IMG/VR virus record: IMGVR_UViG_3300017963_000698
Coordinates: 1-25,927 of that record
DNA: 25,927 nucleotides
Direction: 5' to 3' (one strand)
Source of the DNA: a virus
The first letter of the stretch is position 1, and each line of letters begins with the position of its first letter. The notes beneath the pieces were generated by a model that did not search any database, was not told where the DNA came from, and worked only from the letters and a program-made list of their open reading frames with translations. Positions 23,458 to 25,927 of the stretch are shown one piece after another. The position numbers and the translations under genes are program-made.

Positions 23458-23500
23458 TTCTCTCTCCTTTGTGTGTGTGTTTTCAAGCGTGATAACTTGA

Positions 23501-23532
23501 TGCTAGCCTATATATATTTATATAGGCTAGCA
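23501..23532. other. 14-bp perfect intergenic hairpin after helicase gene
   Basis: tgctagcctatata (23501-23514) pairs perfectly with tatataggctagca (23519-23532) around tatt. It begins 8 bases after the helicase stop and ends before the clamp leader. No T run follows on the minus strand. It may protect or process the mRNA, or act as a binding site. Confidence 0.8.
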
Positions 23533-23540
23533 CTAAGCGA

Positions 23541-25589
23541 TCATACATATAGTTGATCGGCAAATTTACTGATCTGTGTTTTTTTGTATGTACTTAGAAT
23601 CTTAAGAGCCCATGCGCATTGTTTATCAGAATACTCGATACCGTCAAGCGCCCTATCGACTAATGATTGCACAAACTCTGATCTGGCATCCTTGCCATTG
23701 AATCCTATATTATCTTTTTTAACAGCACCGTCGCAGTGTCCAGACAGATAAAGCATAGCTTTAGCAGCTACTTGCTTTATCTCTGAATTCACAGTGTATT
23801 CAAAGGTGCCTTTTTTGTTTCTGATCTGTACTTTTGTATCCTCAACCGGCTTTTTCTCAACCGGCTTTTTCTCAACCGGCTTTTTCTCAACCGGCTTTTT
23901 CTCAACCGGCTTTTCGATTTTGGGACGATTCCGATCAAGCGCTTGATCGGCTATGTTCATTTTATACACCATGGTTTTAATCACATGAGAATCAATAGTG
24001 CCATCGAGTGTAAGATAGACAACATTTACAAATGTAGCTGTTTGCCCGATTCTATGTGCTCTATCCTCAGCTTGCACGCACCACGATGGATTCCAATCAG
24101 CTTCAGCAAAAACAACTGTATTAGCTGCTGTAAGCGTAATACCCATTCCGGCAGCATGTGTTGATAGAATAGCTAATTCGACTTCAGAATCATTCTGAAA
24201 CCGATCAACTAATTCTTGACGCTTATTGATCGGCGTAGATCCATCAATCCTTATAGAATTAGGGAATTGTTTTTCGATCTCATCTAATAAAACTTTATGA
24301 TGAGCGAAAACTATTGCTTTACCTTGTATATTTTCGCTCAAATACTCACATACACCCTTTGCTTTTGCTTGTGCTATTTCAGCCCTTAAAGCTGATATTT
24401 CTTCAAAACTACCAGCACTAGCTATTAATCGATCTATGTCATCAGTCCAGGTTTCCGGCATACTCTGTAAACCAGAATCACTGCACTCTAGATCAACTAC
24501 CGATCTGAGCTTTGGAGGTAGTTCGGTTTCAACGTCTACCTTAAGCCGTCGTACCATACACGACGATCGTAATTTGGCTTGTAATTCGTCAAGGTGGGTA
24601 GCACCATCAAACTGCCAACCCCATCTTGTCTTTTCCGGTGCACAATACCGGAATAAAAACTTCGACTCAGTTTGCCAAGTGCCTTCAGGACCAATCGCGC
24701 CGATCGCTTTTAGAAGGCTGATACTTTCTCTCACCTTATTCTGTATCGGCGTACCTGTTAATAACACGCAACGTGCCACTTTATGGATCAATCCCTCAGT
24801 CTTAAGACGGCCTTTCACCCATGTGCCAAAAAAGAAAGCTGTTCTTTTGGCTTTTGGGTTTTTCAACATATGCGATTCATCAAGAATCGCTAGATTAAAA
24901 TTCATACCAGAAAGTGTTTCTCTGATATGCTTTGCGCGATCACTGCTACCGACCACTTTATCATAGTTGACTATGATCACCCTAGCGGTAGTATCAACTG
25001 CTTTGCCATTGATAACATGGACTGAGATCTCAGAATCCCACCATTTTTGGAACTCACGTTGCCAGTTAACTTTAAGCGTAGCCGGACAAACTACCAAAAT
25101 TTTCTCGGCATCAAGGGATCGCGCAATCCCGATACCTTGCATAGTCTTGCCCAATCCCATTTCATCGGCGATCAACACACCTTTTTTGCCGGATTGAAAA
25201 TTAGACAGTGCGTACTGAATTCCGGCCCTTTGATACGGTCTGTACTCAAGACCAGTAGCACGGGGTATGTCAAGATCGGCGTCTGTAGCCTTTGACAGGT
25301 CTTGAGACCTTGCAAGATCCGTCAATAGACTTGCTACATCTGAACTCAACTCAACTTGATCAGAGCTTGCTAGATCTACTGCAAGCTCTAATTTGTTTTC
25401 ACTGATCCAGCGGGTACGGCGTGGAATACCCGCGTCGTATAGCCTACGTTGCAGATCGGGCGGTGATTTTTCCCATACGAAAAACCAACCCCGTTCCTTT
25501 AACCATTGTGAATCAGAAAAACTAGCATTGGGCGCGTACAATACGCGCCCTAGTTTTTCTACTGTCACTGTCTCGATTCTTATTGTCAC
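23541..25589 (-). CDS. SNF2-family helicase
   Basis: A 682-residue superfamily 2 ATPase of SNF2 type. Motifs in order: YRPYQRAG near 116-123 (Q-like), Walker A DEMGLGKT at 142-149, DESH at 237-240, LLTGTPIQN at 276-284, IVFAHHKVLL at 426-435, GMGITLTAAN at 481-490, and QAEDRAHRIGQT at 506-517. The compact layout resembles SMARCAL1/HARP-like bacterial and phage enzymes that remodel forked or annealed DNA. After the motor come five KPVEK repeats (about 560-583) and a ~90-residue C-terminal domain (GFNGKDARSEFVQSLV, then CAWALKILSTYKK). GTG start, AAAGGAG 7 bases upstream. It probably acts in replication or recombination. The gene contains many long inverted repeats. Confidence 0.9.
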   Translation of the reverse strand: MTIRIETVTVEKLGRVLYAPNASFSDSQWLKERGWFFVWEKSPPDLQRRLYDAGIPRRTRWISENKLELAVDLASSDQVELSSDVASLLTDLARSQDLSKATDADLDIPRATGLEYRPYQRAGIQYALSNFQSGKKGVLIADEMGLGKTMQGIGIARSLDAEKILVVCPATLKVNWQREFQKWWDSEISVHVINGKAVDTTARVIIVNYDKVVGSSDRAKHIRETLSGMNFNLAILDESHMLKNPKAKRTAFFFGTWVKGRLKTEGLIHKVARCVLLTGTPIQNKVRESISLLKAIGAIGPEGTWQTESKFLFRYCAPEKTRWGWQFDGATHLDELQAKLRSSCMVRRLKVDVETELPPKLRSVVDLECSDSGLQSMPETWTDDIDRLIASAGSFEEISALRAEIAQAKAKGVCEYLSENIQGKAIVFAHHKVLLDEIEKQFPNSIRIDGSTPINKRQELVDRFQNDSEVELAILSTHAAGMGITLTAANTVVFAEADWNPSWCVQAEDRAHRIGQTATFVNVVYLTLDGTIDSHVIKTMVYKMNIADQALDRNRPKIEKPVEKKPVEKKPVEKKPVEKKPVEDTKVQIRNKKGTFEYTVNSEIKQVAAKAMLYLSGHCDGAVKKDNIGFNGKDARSEFVQSLVDRALDGIEYSDKQCAWALKILSTYKKTQISKFADQLYV
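23841..23915. repeat. 15-bp tandem repeat, 5 copies, in helicase gene
   Basis: ctcaaccggcttttt repeats from 23841, with four perfect copies and a fifth differing in the last base. It encodes KPVEK pentapeptides linking the helicase motor to its C-terminal domain. Unit length equals that of the EEPKP repeat at the left edge, though the sequence differs. Confidence 0.95.
23931..23950. other. 20-bp perfect palindrome in helicase gene
   Basis: CCGATCAAGCGCTTGATCGG is self-complementary over all 20 bases and lies inside the helicase coding sequence (codons for ADQALDR). Half-site copies (TTGATCGGC) lie at 22910, 23553 and 24226, and an inverted pair CCGATCAA/TTGATCGG flanks 24209-24225. Confidence 0.9.
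25515..25560. other. Long bipartite hairpin in 5' part of helicase gene
   Basis: Outer stem agaaaaacta (25515-25524) with tagtttttct (25551-25560), 10 bp; inner GC-rich stem gggcgcgta (25530-25538) with tacgcgccc (25542-25550), 9 bp, loop of 3; one 5-base bulge. On the minus strand the GC stem is followed by AATGCTAGTTTTTCT, similar to an intrinsic terminator, at about codons 11-26. Confidence 0.8.
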
Positions 25590-25601
25590 TATTTATCTCC
25601 T

Positions 25602-25859
25602 TTAATTTTTGTCTTGAGTGATCGTAAACGTGTCGCAGGACCGGCCATCAGGTCCGATATCGATATCGACGTCTATATGTACGTCCTGATATCCCCTAAT
25701 TTGCCCGCATGTACATGTCGGACTACCACAGAGGTCTCTACATATTTTATAATATGTAGATCGGGACACTGTATGGTGCCGAACGTTAGCTGGGATTTTC
25801 ACGGAACATTTGGTTCCGTGAAAATCGTTTCGTAATATCACATCTACTGTTTTTCTCAT
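25602..25859 (-). CDS. Small Cys-rich hypothetical protein
   Basis: An 85-residue protein with ATG start and AAGGAG 6 bases upstream. Cysteines at 18, 40, 44, 49, 51 and 75 (YYKICRDLCGSPTCTCG) could bind zinc. The C-terminal half is acidic (DVHIDVDIDIGPD). No family is recognised. The stop lies 12 bases before the helicase start, so the two are co-transcribed. The gene is packed with perfect inverted repeats (25655-25668, 25737-25760, 25794-25826), which may constrain its protein sequence. Confidence 0.6.
   Translation of the reverse strand: MRKTVDVILRNDFHGTKCSVKIPANVRHHTVSRSTYYKICRDLCGSPTCTCGQIRGYQDVHIDVDIDIGPDGRSCDTFTITQDKN
25794..25826. other. 14-bp perfect hairpin within small Cys-rich gene
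   Basis: gattttcacggaac (25794-25807) pairs perfectly with gttccgtgaaaatc (25813-25826) around a 5-base loop, covering codons 12-22. A perfect 10-bp hairpin (tctacatatt/aatatgtaga, 25737-25760) and a 14-base palindrome (CGATATCGATATCG, 25655-25668) follow in the same gene. Confidence 0.9.
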
Positions 25860-25860
25860 T

Positions 25861-25927
25861 TTATCTCCTTATCTGGTTATTTGCTGCTATGGCAATATCG
25901 GCCACCCAATGTTTGACCGCTCCGCAA
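25861..25927 (-). CDS. Possible 3' end of an upstream gene (partial)
   Basis: One minus-strand frame is open from the window edge to a TAA at 25861-25863 and would encode 21 residues ending IAIAANNQIRR. The ribosome-binding site of the next gene lies over its end, the arrangement typical of this genome. The fragment is too short to identify. Confidence 0.35.
   Translation of the reverse strand, partial: CGAVKHWVADIAIAANNQIRR

Noticed and set aside
24436-24966. 176-codon plus-strand frame opposite the helicase gene
   Set aside because: The opposing frame holds conserved helicase motifs; this one has no ribosome-binding site or recognisable domain.

Overview
The window is a 25.9 kb piece of an AT-rich genome of a tailed double-stranded DNA bacteriophage (or prophage). 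Every supported gene lies on the minus strand, so transcription runs from the right edge to the left. Genes are tightly packed, with ATGA/GTGA overlaps and strong AAGGAG-type Shine-Dalgarno sites. No integrase, repressor, lysis gene, tRNA or CRISPR array was seen. The host cannot be named from the sequence. The PBSX-type portal and XkdF-type protease recall Firmicutes phages, but this is weak evidence.

Right part (25.9-19.5 kb): an early/replication module. It holds a small Cys-rich protein, a SNF2-family helicase, a short beta-sliding-clamp-like protein, four small proteins of unknown function, a DUF932-family protein and a small zinc-finger protein. It closes with a clear intrinsic terminator at 19457-19487. 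Several of these genes share one translation leader. The module is unusually rich in long perfect inverted repeats, both inside and between genes.

Centre (19.3-5.9 kb): the packaging and head module. In order it encodes a candidate small terminase, a small virion-like protein, a large terminase interrupted by an intein with a decayed homing endonuclease, a PBSX-family portal, and a MuF-type minor head protein carrying an HEXXH metalloprotease-like tail. Next come a very large fusion protein (phage head domain, Dam-type adenine methylase, LigD phosphoesterase-like domain), an XkdF-like prohead protease, a charged scaffold with a probable nested second start, and an HK97-fold-type major capsid protein.

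Left part (5.9 kb to 1): three small proteins where head-completion genes are expected, then a block of fibre or appendage genes. This block holds a beta-helix-like protein, two proteins with related C-terminal beta domains, a long repeat-built fibre, and the start of a Lys-rich protein with eight or more EEPKP pentapeptide repeats cut by the window edge. Tail genes are not in the window.

All calls rest on reading the sequence and recalling protein families; no searches or structure predictions were run.
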